Assembly: GCA_000989565.1 (NCBI GenBank)
Contig: LBOO01000001.1
Location: 32,032 to 96,031, forward strand
Origin: Candidatus Peregrinibacteria bacterium GW2011_GWA2_33_10
GTDB taxonomy: Bacteria > Patescibacteriota > Gracilibacteria > UBA1369 > GWC2-33-13
DNA length: 64,000 nt
Direction: 5' to 3'
Made by a program: the position numbers and the translations under genes. Positions within the stretch are counted from its first letter, which is position 1. Each line of letters opens with the position of its first letter. A model generated the notes under the pieces. It worked only from the letters and a program-made list of their open reading frames with translations, searched no databases and had not been told where the DNA came from. Of the stretch, positions 1-8,882 are shown in pieces.

Positions 1-497
1 TTTCAAATAATAATGAGGATACCGAAAATTTAAAAGGAAACAGTGAAGAAGAAAAGGAAGACGAAGTCAATAATTCGGAGGAGATCAGTGATACAAATGA
101 ATCAAAATTGGATTCTGGCGACTGGGAAAGTTATTCCAGTGTGAATTACGGATTTTCCGTTAAATATCCAAACAATTGGACATTGGAAAAAGCCGGTTCT
201 TCAGTCCCGTCAAAAATCATTGAAGATGCCAATGCCTCTATGATCACATTGGTAAGTCCAACCGATTCAAAAATTTTAATTATTCCCGAAGGCCATTATG
301 AAACCAAAATTGAAGCCAAAGAGGTTTCGAATAAAGAAGTACGAATTGCCGAAAAAAATGCTCAAAGAATTGAATATGACAATGGTTATATAATTTATAA
401 TTTCAAAGATTCTCATAATTTTCGCATAGAATTCGATCCTTACAATAAAAAAGATCAACAATTTTTAAATGAATTGTTAAATAATCTGAGTTTCTAA
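1..497 (+). CDS. PsbP-like envelope protein, 5'-truncated
   Basis: The reading frame is already open at the left edge (codons from base 3), so the gene begins outside the window; the TTG at 108 is not a convincing start. The visible first ~35 residues are an acidic Asn/Glu/Lys-rich linker. It is followed by a ~125-residue domain opening with a YGFSVKYPNNWTL-like strand, the usual start of PsbP/MOG1-like domains that follow such linkers in bacterial lipoproteins. The lipoprotein at 60041 has the same design (acidic linker plus a C-terminal FTTQIPANWYF domain), so the missing N-terminus probably held a signal peptide and lipobox; that is inference. It converges on ribH with an 11-base gap. The function of these domains in such bacteria is not known; extracytoplasmic location is the only safe guess. 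Confidence 0.6.
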   Translation, partial: SNNNEDTENLKGNSEEEKEDEVNNSEEISDTNESKLDSGDWESYSSVNYGFSVKYPNNWTLEKAGSSVPSKIIEDANASMITLVSPTDSKILIIPEGHYETKIEAKEVSNKEVRIAEKNAQRIEYDNGYIIYNFKDSHNFRIEFDPYNKKDQQFLNELLNNLSF

Positions 498-508
498 ACA
501 AACACTCT

Positions 509-991
509 CTATTTAATCGCTCTTTTTATTGAAGTTAAAGTCCTATAAACCGACATCAAAGCTTCAAACCCTTTATTATTATTGTAGTTTTCAATATCAG
601 CTCTTTTCAAAGCATCTTCGATTTTTTTCACCATTAAGACTTCAAAAATAATTGGTTTGCCATTCTCCAACTGCACTTCCATAATTCCATCAGCGCATTT
701 TTGGCAAACATATTTATAATGATCCGTATCACCTTTTATGACTACTCCCAATGTTATTAGAGCATCATATTTATTAATAATTTTCTTGCACATTAAAGGA
801 ATTTCAAATGCACCGGGAACCTTATATAAATCATAAGTTTTCGGCAAATGTAAATTTTCCAAAGCCTTGTCCACTCCTAATAATAAATTGGAAATAATTT
901 CAGAATAATATTCGCTGACAACAACTCCAACTTTCCAGTCTCTATTTTTTTCTATTGCTGAATTTAAATCATTGGAATTTTCAATAAACAT
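509..991 (-). CDS. ribH: 6,7-dimethyl-8-ribityllumazine synthase
   Basis: The 160-residue protein has the normal length for lumazine synthase, the penultimate enzyme of riboflavin synthesis. It condenses 5-amino-6-ribitylamino-uracil with 3,4-dihydroxy-2-butanone 4-phosphate. Visible family marks are the VPGAFEIPL segment near residues 58-66, the GDTDHYKYV segment with the likely catalytic His91, and the NNKGFEAL stretch near the C-terminus. The usual VLT segment is VLM here. The gene lies 4 bases downstream of ribE on the same strand, so the two last steps are co-transcribed. No ribD, ribBA or FMN riboswitch is visible, so the early steps must be encoded elsewhere or the substrates supplied. 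Riboflavin synthesis is not common in highly reduced CPR genomes. Confidence 0.93.
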   Translation of the reverse strand: MFIENSNDLNSAIEKNRDWKVGVVVSEYYSEIISNLLLGVDKALENLHLPKTYDLYKVPGAFEIPLMCKKIINKYDALITLGVVIKGDTDHYKYVCQKCADGIMEVQLENGKPIIFEVLMVKKIEDALKRADIENYNNNKGFEALMSVYRTLTSIKRAIK

Positions 992-995
992 AAAT

Positions 996-1631
996 TTAAA
1001 TAAAATTACGTTCTTTTAGCCAATCAAATTTTGCTTCATTATTTTTTTCATTTAACATTCGTTCCAAATACCTGGCAATTAAATCAATTTCCAAATTAAC
1101 CAAATTGTCTTTCTTCAGTTTACCCAAATTCGTAAATTTCAAAGTATAAGGAATTAAAGCAACACCGAAAAAATCACTTTGCAAATCCATGATTGTCAAA
1201 CTAACGCCATTAACACAAATTGAACCTTTAAAAGCCAAAAACTTGCTTAGATTCGGGGGAAATTTAATATACAAAATGTTTTCATCTTCGCTTTTTTTAA
1301 AATCATGAACCTTTCCGATATCATCAACATGCCCTTGTACCAAATGCCCATCAATTCGATCATTTAAAGTTAAAGCTCTTTCCAAATTAACCTGTGTGGC
1401 AATCTCATAGACCTGAAAATTAGTCCTCTTTAAAGTTTCCGCCACAGCCTGAACAGTAAAAGAATGATCCTTAATCGAAGTAACAGTCTGGCAAACGCCG
1501 TCAACAGCAATCGAATCCCCTACTTTTAAATTCTCAAAAACTTTTTTTGCTTTAATGGTCAAATTCAAAATACTATCTTTGACATCAATATTCGAAATCA
1601 TACCGATTTCTTCAACAATACCTTTAAACAT
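996..1631 (-). CDS. ribE: Riboflavin synthase, alpha subunit
   Basis: The 211-residue protein starts with MFKGIVEEIG, the hallmark N-terminus of riboflavin synthase, which dismutates two 6,7-dimethyl-8-ribityllumazine molecules into riboflavin and the ribityl-diaminopyrimidine. Two tandem lumazine-binding barrels are visible: SIAVDGVCQTV near residues 40-50 and SICVNGVSLTIMD near 135-148, each with the expected G-V-(C/S)-(Q/L)-T core. Length is normal (about 200-215). It is first in a two-gene ribE-ribH operon. No Shine-Dalgarno precedes the ATG; the leader is A/T-rich, as throughout this window. Confidence 0.94.
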   Translation of the reverse strand: MFKGIVEEIGMISNIDVKDSILNLTIKAKKVFENLKVGDSIAVDGVCQTVTSIKDHSFTVQAVAETLKRTNFQVYEIATQVNLERALTLNDRIDGHLVQGHVDDIGKVHDFKKSEDENILYIKFPPNLSKFLAFKGSICVNGVSLTIMDLQSDFFGVALIPYTLKFTNLGKLKKDNLVNLEIDLIARYLERMLNEKNNEAKFDWLKERNFI

Positions 1632-1675
1632 AGGAAAATATTAAATTTTGCTAATAGAGTAATATAAAAATAACA

Positions 1676-3505
1676 TTATTTCCTCGCGTTTAAAACATTA
1701 TATCCCCTTGTAAACGCATTAATCGATGCCACTATCACGTCCGGAGAAGTTCCGGAACCCGTAACCTCATTACCGAATTTATCGCGCATTTTTATTCTCA
1801 CTTCCACCACAGCGTCAGTTCCGGGAGTATCAATTTCCACATTATAATCAACCAAACTGAAATTAAGGGAATCTTTACCTTTTATCCCATTCTTTATGGC
1901 ATTTATAATCGCATCAACAGGCCCAACACCATTTGCCTCGCTTTCAAAAATTTCTTCTTTAAATCTCAATTTGACTGACGCGCTAGGTTTATCATGCATT
2001 TGCACATTCAAATGAAAATCCAATACTTTCAAAACCTCTTCCGCGAAAGCATGCTCTTTCAACGCGTTCTCAACTATATATTGTAAATCCGCTTTGCGCA
2101 TTTGAGTATTTTTTTCACTGAATTCCTTAATATTATCGTAAACTTTCTGCAAATAAATATTTTGTAAATCAATATTGAATTCTTTTTTAATGATTTTTTG
2201 TAATTCCTTGCTGTCCGAAGGAACTTTTTTCCATAAAATATCTTCTTTATTATTCATCAATGCAGACCTTATATTATATAATTTTAAATCAATATAACGA
2301 TCAATTTCCTCGATTTCAGGATCTAAAACCGCAGGATCAGGCAAATTTTTCAAAGCACTGATCGGATCTTTCAGACCAACACCGGTCATCACTAAAACAA
2401 CGCTGGAATTATTATCAATTTTTTTATCTTTTACTAATTTATTCAATGCCGCTAAAGGTAATGCACCGGAAGGTTCGACGAATATTGATTCTTCTTTTCC
2501 CAATTGCTGCTCTGCTTCCAAAGCTTCCAAATCCGAAACTGAAATAGCCATTCCCTTAGACTCTTTAATCGCATTTAAAACCAAATTGCCATCCAAAGGA
2601 AAATTAACCGCAATCGCGCTGCAAATAGTATTTACTTTATCCCATCTTTTAATAGGTTGTTTTTTACTGAAAGCTTCAACGATTGTTGCACACCCTTCAG
2701 TTTGAACTCCAATTAACTTAGGTAACTTATCAATGAATCCGAGTTCAAAATATTCTTTAAACCCTTTCCAAATAGCTGATAAATTTGTTCCGCAACCTAT
2801 TGGACAAATCAAATAATCAGGCGGCTTCCAATATAATTGTTCAATAATTTCATAAGCCTGTGATTTCTGACCTTCCCTACGAAAAACATAATCACCCGCC
2901 AAGTAAAATTTATGTTTTTTTGCCATTTCTTCGGCTAATTTCGCGCAAACACTATAAGTATCGCGAATTTGTAATACTCTCGCTCCATAAGTTAAAGATT
3001 GCGATAATTTACCAATTGGTGTTCCTTCAGGCACTAATACATAGCATGGTATGCGTGCCAAAGAAGCGTAAGCCGCGGCGCTCGCAGCCATATTTCCCGA
3101 AGAAGCCAAACAAATCGCTTTAGCATTCATTTCCAAAGCTTTTGTTATTTCAACTAAAGTTCCTCTATCCTTAAAAACACCTGTAGGATTCGCACCTTCA
3201 TTTTTAACATATACATCTTTAAGTTTATATTTTTTAGCTAAATTCGATGTTGTATAAAGAGGAGTCCCGCCTTCCTTCAAAGTAACGATTTTTTCAAAAT
3301 CCATAATCGGATAAAAATCCGCATATTTCATGGCTGATAAAGGTGCTTTCCTTAATGAAAAGTTATTCAAACGCGTTTTAATTCTATTATAATCATAAAT
3401 AACATCCAAAGAATCACCGCAATTTAAACAAGTGGTTACAGTTTGAGATTCATCAAAATCAGTTTTACATGACACGCATTGAAGTTTATAAAATTTCGTA
3501 GGCAT
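1676..3505 (-). CDS. thrC: Threonine synthase fused to a LeuA-type allosteric domain
   Basis: This 609-residue protein has two parts. Residues 1-30 form a zinc-ribbon-like segment (C10, C13, C26, C29). It is followed by a fold-type II PLP enzyme with the threonine synthase motif NPTGVFKDRG, in which K112 should bind PLP, and a VEPSGALPLAAL segment near residue 340; this part ends near residue 390. Threonine synthase turns O-phosphohomoserine into threonine. The last ~130 residues instead match the dimerisation/regulatory domain of 2-isopropylmalate or citramalate synthase (ASVKLRFKEE, EANGVGPVDAII, YNVEIDTPGTDAVVEVRI, GSGTSPDVIVASINAF), preceded by a helical linker like LeuA subdomain II. In LeuA that domain binds leucine or isoleucine and gives feedback inhibition; regulation of threonine supply by a branched-chain amino acid is my inference. 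RidA and LeuB follow on the same strand. Confidence 0.88.
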   Translation of the reverse strand: MPTKFYKLQCVSCKTDFDESQTVTTCLNCGDSLDVIYDYNRIKTRLNNFSLRKAPLSAMKYADFYPIMDFEKIVTLKEGGTPLYTTSNLAKKYKLKDVYVKNEGANPTGVFKDRGTLVEITKALEMNAKAICLASSGNMAASAAAYASLARIPCYVLVPEGTPIGKLSQSLTYGARVLQIRDTYSVCAKLAEEMAKKHKFYLAGDYVFRREGQKSQAYEIIEQLYWKPPDYLICPIGCGTNLSAIWKGFKEYFELGFIDKLPKLIGVQTEGCATIVEAFSKKQPIKRWDKVNTICSAIAVNFPLDGNLVLNAIKESKGMAISVSDLEALEAEQQLGKEESIFVEPSGALPLAALNKLVKDKKIDNNSSVVLVMTGVGLKDPISALKNLPDPAVLDPEIEEIDRYIDLKLYNIRSALMNNKEDILWKKVPSDSKELQKIIKKEFNIDLQNIYLQKVYDNIKEFSEKNTQMRKADLQYIVENALKEHAFAEEVLKVLDFHLNVQMHDKPSASVKLRFKEEIFESEANGVGPVDAIINAIKNGIKGKDSLNFSLVDYNVEIDTPGTDAVVEVRIKMRDKFGNEVTGSGTSPDVIVASINAFTRGYNVLNARK

Positions 3506-3600
3506 TTTAAAAAATTACAATCAAAAAATTAAACACATATATTAAATAACGAAAAAGAGGGAAATACAATGCAAATTTAGATGTCAGTTATCAGTGATCA

Positions 3601-3969
3601 CTACTCCAACGCCACACATTCAATCTCCACCATCGCACCTTTAGGAAGCGCAGCTACTTCAACAGTCGCCCTTGCAGGCTTATGCGGAAAAAAATTGGCA
3701 TAAACTTCATTTACCAGAAAAAAATCATTTAAATCTTTCAAATAAATGGTTGTTTTTATAACTTTTTCCAGCGAAGAACCGGCACTTTCAAGTACATTTT
3801 TCAAATTTTCGCATACCTGAGCAGTCTGTCTTCCGGAATCACCATTAACCAGCAGACCTTCAGTGTTTAAAGGAATTTGACCGGAACAAAAAATAAATCC
3901 ATTTGCTTTTATGGCCTGACTATATGGCCCAATAGCTTCCGGAGCCTTATTTGTTTTAATAAATTCCAT
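3601..3969 (-). CDS. ridA: RidA family enamine/imine deaminase
   Basis: The 122-residue protein fits the RidA/YjgF family in full. It has the N-terminal APEAIGPYSQAI segment, the CSGQIPLN strand, and the PARATVEVAALPKGAMVEIE signature containing the Arg (about residue 100) that binds the substrate carboxylate. RidA proteins hydrolyse 2-aminoacrylate and 2-iminobutyrate released by PLP enzymes such as threonine dehydratase. Its place between the threonine synthase fusion and leuB suits protection of a threonine-to-isoleucine route, but no threonine dehydratase is visible here. A GATCAC-type repeat abuts the 3' end of the gene (3580-3601). Confidence 0.93.
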   Translation of the reverse strand: MEFIKTNKAPEAIGPYSQAIKANGFIFCSGQIPLNTEGLLVNGDSGRQTAQVCENLKNVLESAGSSLEKVIKTTIYLKDLNDFFLVNEVYANFFPHKPARATVEVAALPKGAMVEIECVALE

Positions 3970-4005
3970 AATAATTTAAATTATAAATTTAAAATAAGTA
4001 AAATA

Positions 4006-4767
4006 TTATTTTTCCAAACCTATATTATATCCCGTAACTTTTCTTAATCTTTTTAAAAGCTTCTTTTTTTGTTTTACACTTTTTTCATATAAAAGTCTAA
4101 TTCTTACGCGAAAACGAAAATTCAATTTATTGAATATCGAATCAGTAACTTTATAGATGCTATAAGTTATAAAATAAGCCGCAAAAACATCAATAGAATA
4201 ATGGACATGCATAAAAAGTACAGTTAAAGCCATAATAAATGAACTGATGAGAAAAAAATATGAGATCCATTTATTATCCTTATTAAAAAGTAGAAAAGCC
4301 AAAAAAGGGATTCCTGTATGAGCGGAAAAAAATAAATCATTTTTATAAAAAAAACTGATCAACAAAGAGTTTTCAGGATTTGGCCCGGCATGAGTTAAAA
4401 AATTTTCAGGCATGCCGATATGCGTTAAAGAAATGAAAAAACTGCGAATAATTATAAAAGACGCGTAAGCTTTTAAAGTAAAAGGAAAAACTTCCGGACG
4501 GAATAAAATTGGATATAAAAAAATTACGGATATGATAATTGTAATTCCGGTAACATAAAAAAAATTCAAATCCAAAGTGGGGATATGATCCAGAATCAAA
4601 TCCTGCACAGCTAAAACTTCAATGTTGGAAACATAAAGACTGGCAAAAACATTGATGATCAAAGCTAGAAACATTACCAATAATCCGATTAAAAAGGAAA
4701 ATTTAAAGTGTTGATCTTGAATTAAAGTTTTCCATTGACGAATAGGTTGAAATTTTCGATACACCAT
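4006..4767 (-). CDS. PAP2/sphingomyelin-synthase-like membrane phosphatase
   Basis: This 253-residue protein appears to have about six membrane segments. It carries the split catalytic pattern of the PAP2_C (sphingomyelin-synthase-like) subgroup: FFSAHTG near residue 145 and HVHYSIDVFAAYF near residue 195, supplying the His-His-Asp triad. Such enzymes transfer or hydrolyse phosphate head groups of lipids at the membrane. The C-terminus is a basic tail rich in Lys/Arg. Which lipid is used cannot be told from the sequence; undecaprenyl diphosphate or phosphatidate phosphatase activity are both possible. It lies between ridA and leuB on the same strand but has no obvious link to amino acid synthesis. 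Confidence 0.78.
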   Translation of the reverse strand: MVYRKFQPIRQWKTLIQDQHFKFSFLIGLLVMFLALIINVFASLYVSNIEVLAVQDLILDHIPTLDLNFFYVTGITIIISVIFLYPILFRPEVFPFTLKAYASFIIIRSFFISLTHIGMPENFLTHAGPNPENSLLISFFYKNDLFFSAHTGIPFLAFLLFNKDNKWISYFFLISSFIMALTVLFMHVHYSIDVFAAYFITYSIYKVTDSIFNKLNFRFRVRIRLLYEKSVKQKKKLLKRLRKVTGYNIGLEK

Positions 4768-4862
4768 AAAATGACAAATAATATATTAAATCTTATTGAT
4801 TTTAAATCTTACAGGAGAAAAGCTAAACAGAAAAGAGAAAAAACATAGTTAATGATCAGAAA

Positions 4863-5951
4863 TCAGTGATCCCTTACAATCGCCTCCGCAATATAATCCC
4901 CCATTTCCATTGTTCTGACTTTTCTCAACCCCTCCCTATAAATGTCCCCTGTCCGTATCCCCTTTTCCAAAACATTAATCACGGCATTCTCAATTGCTTC
5001 TCCTTCTTTAATCATAGAAAAAGAATATTTTAACATCAAAGCTGCTGATAAAATTTGGGCGATTGGATTGGCAATATTTATTCCCGCGATATCCTGTGCG
5101 CTGCCGCCGATAGGTTCAAACAAACCAAAATTTTTATCATTAAGAGACGCGGAAGGAGCCATTCCTAAAGAGCCACTGATTACTGAGCCTAAATCACTTA
5201 AAATATCTCCAAACATATTTTCAGTTAATAAAACATCAAAATAATTGGGATTTTTCATTAATTGCATGGCCGCATTATCAACATACATAAATTCAAAGTC
5301 CACATTCTTATTTTTTTGCGCGAATTCTTTTGTGATTTTTCTCCAAAGTAAACTGCAATCAAGAACATTCGCTTTATCAACAACAGTAATTTTTTTATTT
5401 CTTTTCTCAGCTATTTCCACAGCTAATTTTATAATTCTACGAATCTCACTCTCTTTATAAGACATGATATCGATGGCAACTTCCTCTCCGTTATCCATAT
5501 AAGTTTTATGCTCCCCAAAATAAATTCCACCTGTTAATTCTCTTAAAATCATTACATCAACACCATTTTCCACAATATTATTTTTTAGAACGGAAAGCTC
5601 TATTAATGGCTTATACAAATAAATAGGTCTTAAATTCGCGTATAAATTAAATTTTTTTCGTAGTCCTAAAAGCGCGTTTTTTTCCACTCCCTGCCATTTT
5701 TTCTCAGTTTGTTTATCCACCGGCCCGCCAACCGAACCAAACAAAATCGCATCACAATCACTGCACGCGTCTAACGTTTTTTGAGGTAAATGTTCACCAT
5801 AAACATCATAAGCCGCTCCTCCGACCAATTCCTCATTATATAAAAATTTATGATCAAAAATCACCGCGATTTTATCTAAAACCTTAATCGCTTCCCTCAT
5901 AACTTCCGGTCCAATTCCATCCCCCGCCAAAACAGCAATCTTCTTTTGCAT
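4863..5951 (-). CDS. leuB: 3-isopropylmalate dehydrogenase
   Basis: From the chosen start (MQKKIAVLAGDGIGPEV) the protein has 362 residues, the normal length; a start 21 bases further upstream is possible but would add an atypical MFRIIFF. It is an NAD-dependent beta-decarboxylating dehydrogenase. The LRELTGGIYFGE motif identifies it as LeuB rather than isocitrate dehydrogenase, and the GGSAQDIAG segment near the C-terminus belongs to the adenosine-binding region. It oxidises and decarboxylates 3-isopropylmalate in leucine synthesis, or a homologue such as methylmalate in the citramalate route to isoleucine. LeuA and LeuCD are not in the window. The last residues and stop (GAT CAC TGA) lie inside a GATCAC/GATCAG repeat. 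Confidence 0.92.
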   Translation of the reverse strand: MQKKIAVLAGDGIGPEVMREAIKVLDKIAVIFDHKFLYNEELVGGAAYDVYGEHLPQKTLDACSDCDAILFGSVGGPVDKQTEKKWQGVEKNALLGLRKKFNLYANLRPIYLYKPLIELSVLKNNIVENGVDVMILRELTGGIYFGEHKTYMDNGEEVAIDIMSYKESEIRRIIKLAVEIAEKRNKKITVVDKANVLDCSLLWRKITKEFAQKNKNVDFEFMYVDNAAMQLMKNPNYFDVLLTENMFGDILSDLGSVISGSLGMAPSASLNDKNFGLFEPIGGSAQDIAGINIANPIAQILSAALMLKYSFSMIKEGEAIENAVINVLEKGIRTGDIYREGLRKVRTMEMGDYIAEAIVRDH

Positions 5952-6039
5952 AAAAAAAATAATTCTAAACATAAGAAAATTAGAATAAACTTAATAAAAA
6001 GTAAAGATATAATCCTTTTACGGACTGCGCTTGCCCTTC

Positions 6040-8667
6040 TCATTTATTTTCATGCCATCTTTTAATTTTATCCTCAACCAAATCTCTTGGTTTCGCGTAT
6101 TTTTCTCTCGCGACTTTAATGATTTTATTTATTTGGTCCGAGTCGTTTTCATGAATTGGAGGAGAAAGAGTATCAAAAGAAAATGTTTTTGTCGGCATTC
6201 CATCAACCAAAAGCTTTGTGTAAGCAGTATATTTACTCAAAGAGATTAAATCATTTTCAGTAACTTCCTCGCTGAATTGAGAAGACAAAAATTCAGCATC
6301 CGTAAATCCCACTTGGAAAGCCATTGTTGTTCCCACGTTCCCAAAAACAGCTTCTCTTACTTCATCGGGCATTTGAGCGATATATTGATTTGCCATTGTT
6401 AAATTCAAACGGTATTTTCTGGCTTCAGATAAAATTGTGGCAAAAGAGTCTGTGGCGAAATTTTGGAATTCATCAACGTATAAATAAAAATCTTTACGAT
6501 CCTTTTCCGGAATATTAGCTCTGCTCATGGCATCCAATTGAAATTTTGTAATAATCATCGAACCCAAAAGACTTGAAACATCCTCTCCGATTTTCCCCTT
6601 AGATAAATTAACGATCACGATTTTGTTTTTATCCATCGCAAATCTGAAATCAATGGAACTTTTTGGCTGACCAACAATGTTTCTAATAATCGGACTTGAT
6701 AAAAATTGTCCGACTTTATTTAAAATCGGAGAAATTGCTTCGATTTTCTGTTTATCTTGCATTTTTTCAAATTCATTTTCCCAAAAAGATCTGACAATCG
6801 GATCAGTCAATTTTGCAACTACTTTTTTTCTAAATACTGAATCCTGAAGCATGCGCGTAATTCCCAACATCGTGGTATTCGGGTATTCCAATAAAGACAA
6901 AATGGTATTCCTTAAAATATGCTCAAGCCGTGGGCCCCAACTGTCAGCATATATTTTTTTGAATATTCCTATCAAACCTGAACATACAATTGTATTAAAT
7001 TGAGGATCTATATTCTCCAACATATTGAACGCGACAGGAAAATCTCTATCGGAAGGATCAAAAACAATAACATGATTTGTACGCCATGGGGGTATGAAAT
7101 TCATTATATTTTCCGCTAAATCTCCATGGGGATCAATGACTGCCAATCCTCTCCCCCTTTGAATATCCGAAAAAATCATATTTTCCAATAATGTTGATTT
7201 TCCCATTCCGGTTTTTCCAATAATGTAAATATGTCGCCTTCTATCGGTTTTTTTGATTCCAAATTCATTATAAATTCCCCGAAAATTGGTTTTCCCCAAC
7301 AAAGTATATTCATCTTCATCCAAATATTTCGGATCAGGAAGATCAGACGGCGGTTCAAGCTTTTTCGATCGCACCCAAAAAATATTCGGAGTCATCACAA
7401 CATTGGTCGGCAGATGAAAAATTGTTGCTATCTCTTCCGTGTTTAAGACAAAACTTTTGATTATTTTTCTAAATTGAAACCTATCAACAGCATCCTTCCC
7501 TTTTGTAAATTCCTTCAGAAAAAAACCATTCATATGTGGAATGCTGAATTGCTTAAATGAACCCGCGATTTCTCTAACTTTGCTTTGCGCTTCGGAAATT
7601 TTTGCTGATTCCGGAATATAAAGAACTCTGATATTTACCTCAAATAATAGCTTTGCAACCTTATCCATGGCCGCGGACAAAGGAGATTCTCGATCGTGGC
7701 TGCGTGAAATTTCTTCTTTTAATTCTTCAATGTCTCTTTTTTCGTCAATCACGCTTTTATTATTTTTACTTAAAATTCCTCCAATTCGGATTCTTTGAAA
7801 AAAGAAAGAAAAATATAATGGGAAAAAAACATACCTAAACCATTTTTCCTTCTTACAAAACAGATTGGCGTAAAGTCTTTGAATTGAATTAAAATAACTA
7901 AAAATACCTTTTGACAGCAATCTCACACAATCAACATAAATTTTTCTCCATTTCTCCGGCATAGGCCTGCAAACAATCTGTATCCAAGCTTGATCATAAG
8001 GTGAATTCAGTTTGGAAATCGAAGCTGTAATGCCCGCGATCGGGTCCACGGCAACTTGTTTTAATTTATCTTCGAATTGAATATATCTTTTAATCGGAAA
8101 AATATCAGGAGATGACAAACTTAATTCACCCCCGACAATTCCTTTATAAGTGTTGATTTTTATCCCGCTTTTCGGAATTCTGTCCCCGAGTAAAATTTCC
8201 GGTTTTATAAGAGCTTTGCTATCGGATTTTTTTTCATTATCTTTTTTTGTATTTATAACTTCAACCATCTGCACCACGGCGAAATCTTCAACTTCCTTAA
8301 TTTCAACATCAGGATATTGTGCGTAAATCTGACCTTCAATTAAACTGCGATAAGTTACCGGAATACGAACGTAAAATTTTATCTGTTTATTGATATTGGC
8401 GATTTCAAAACTAATATTATCTACACAAAATCCTCTTAATTTCTGGCCAAATGTAATTCTATCATCAGTGGAATGTATAGTAGCGAATATTTGCTCCGCC
8501 ATAATCGGTCCAAGCTCATTTTCACGGGAAACTTGAACAGAAAGAACGCAATATTCAGCATGTTTTTTAAATCTTTTTTTCTGCCAATAAATAAAAATAC
8601 TAAAAAGTAATTTTATTAAAATTATACTACTGCCTATCAACCCTAAAATTACTAAAACATTCCGCAT
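6040..8667 (-). CDS. VirD4/HerA-like membrane ATPase, paralogue 1
   Basis: The 875-residue protein has an N-terminal membrane anchor (about residues 4-30) and a long N-terminal region of ~450 residues. An ATPase core follows, with Walker A GKTGMGKSTLL, the IDPHGDLAENI segment, and Walker B FYLYVDEFQNF followed by a SEARKYRLNLTMANQYI helix. This is the layout of the type IV secretion coupling-like ATPases widespread in CPR bacteria, often annotated as DUF87/TraM-recognition proteins. They belong to the FtsK-HerA superfamily and should assemble as hexamers moving DNA or protein through the membrane. A paralogue lies at 46474. No relaxase, VirB genes or pilin genes are adjacent, so a conjugation function is not supported here. 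The ATG start is preceded by no Shine-Dalgarno. Confidence 0.82.
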   Translation of the reverse strand: MRNVLVILGLIGSSIILIKLLFSIFIYWQKKRFKKHAEYCVLSVQVSRENELGPIMAEQIFATIHSTDDRITFGQKLRGFCVDNISFEIANINKQIKFYVRIPVTYRSLIEGQIYAQYPDVEIKEVEDFAVVQMVEVINTKKDNEKKSDSKALIKPEILLGDRIPKSGIKINTYKGIVGGELSLSSPDIFPIKRYIQFEDKLKQVAVDPIAGITASISKLNSPYDQAWIQIVCRPMPEKWRKIYVDCVRLLSKGIFSYFNSIQRLYANLFCKKEKWFRYVFFPLYFSFFFQRIRIGGILSKNNKSVIDEKRDIEELKEEISRSHDRESPLSAAMDKVAKLLFEVNIRVLYIPESAKISEAQSKVREIAGSFKQFSIPHMNGFFLKEFTKGKDAVDRFQFRKIIKSFVLNTEEIATIFHLPTNVVMTPNIFWVRSKKLEPPSDLPDPKYLDEDEYTLLGKTNFRGIYNEFGIKKTDRRRHIYIIGKTGMGKSTLLENMIFSDIQRGRGLAVIDPHGDLAENIMNFIPPWRTNHVIVFDPSDRDFPVAFNMLENIDPQFNTIVCSGLIGIFKKIYADSWGPRLEHILRNTILSLLEYPNTTMLGITRMLQDSVFRKKVVAKLTDPIVRSFWENEFEKMQDKQKIEAISPILNKVGQFLSSPIIRNIVGQPKSSIDFRFAMDKNKIVIVNLSKGKIGEDVSSLLGSMIITKFQLDAMSRANIPEKDRKDFYLYVDEFQNFATDSFATILSEARKYRLNLTMANQYIAQMPDEVREAVFGNVGTTMAFQVGFTDAEFLSSQFSEEVTENDLISLSKYTAYTKLLVDGMPTKTFSFDTLSPPIHENDSDQINKIIKVAREKYAKPRDLVEDKIKRWHENK

Positions 8668-8759
8668 ATGAAAAGACTTATATAAAATCTTTATATTATA
8701 GCGTAAAACAAAGGAAATTGTAATGGAAAATCAAAAAAATTATTCGCTCTTGAAAACAA

Positions 8760-8882
8760 GAGAGTGTTCAAAAAGTATCAGATGTGGCTTTTCTTTTGAA
8801 AACAATAATGTGAGCGTAGTAATCTACGTGATCACTATTTTTTTCAAAAAAAAGTCACAGATGATGCTTTTTCAACACTCTC
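8760..8882. repeat. 123-bp imperfect inverted element overlapping the ruvX 3' end
   Basis: The ends are perfect inverted 9-mers (GAGAGTGTT at 8760-8768, AACACTCTC at 8874-8882). The similarity continues inwards (TCAAAAAGTATCA against TGATGCTTTTT, CTTTT runs, TTTTGAAAA-like segments) to a centre at GCGTAG-TAAT-CTACG near 8816-8830. The whole can fold into one long hairpin. The right arm supplies the last codons and TGA of ruvX. It encodes nothing itself. It could be a MITE-like element or a large hairpin terminator; I cannot tell whether other copies exist outside the window. Confidence 0.7.

Noticed and set aside
1632-1675. FMN riboswitch upstream of ribE
   Set aside because: The gap is only 44 bases and lacks the conserved RFN elements.
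6040-8667. Integrative conjugative element, because of VirD4-like ATPases
   Set aside because: No relaxase, integrase, VirB set or attachment sites are visible and both ATPases stand among housekeeping genes.
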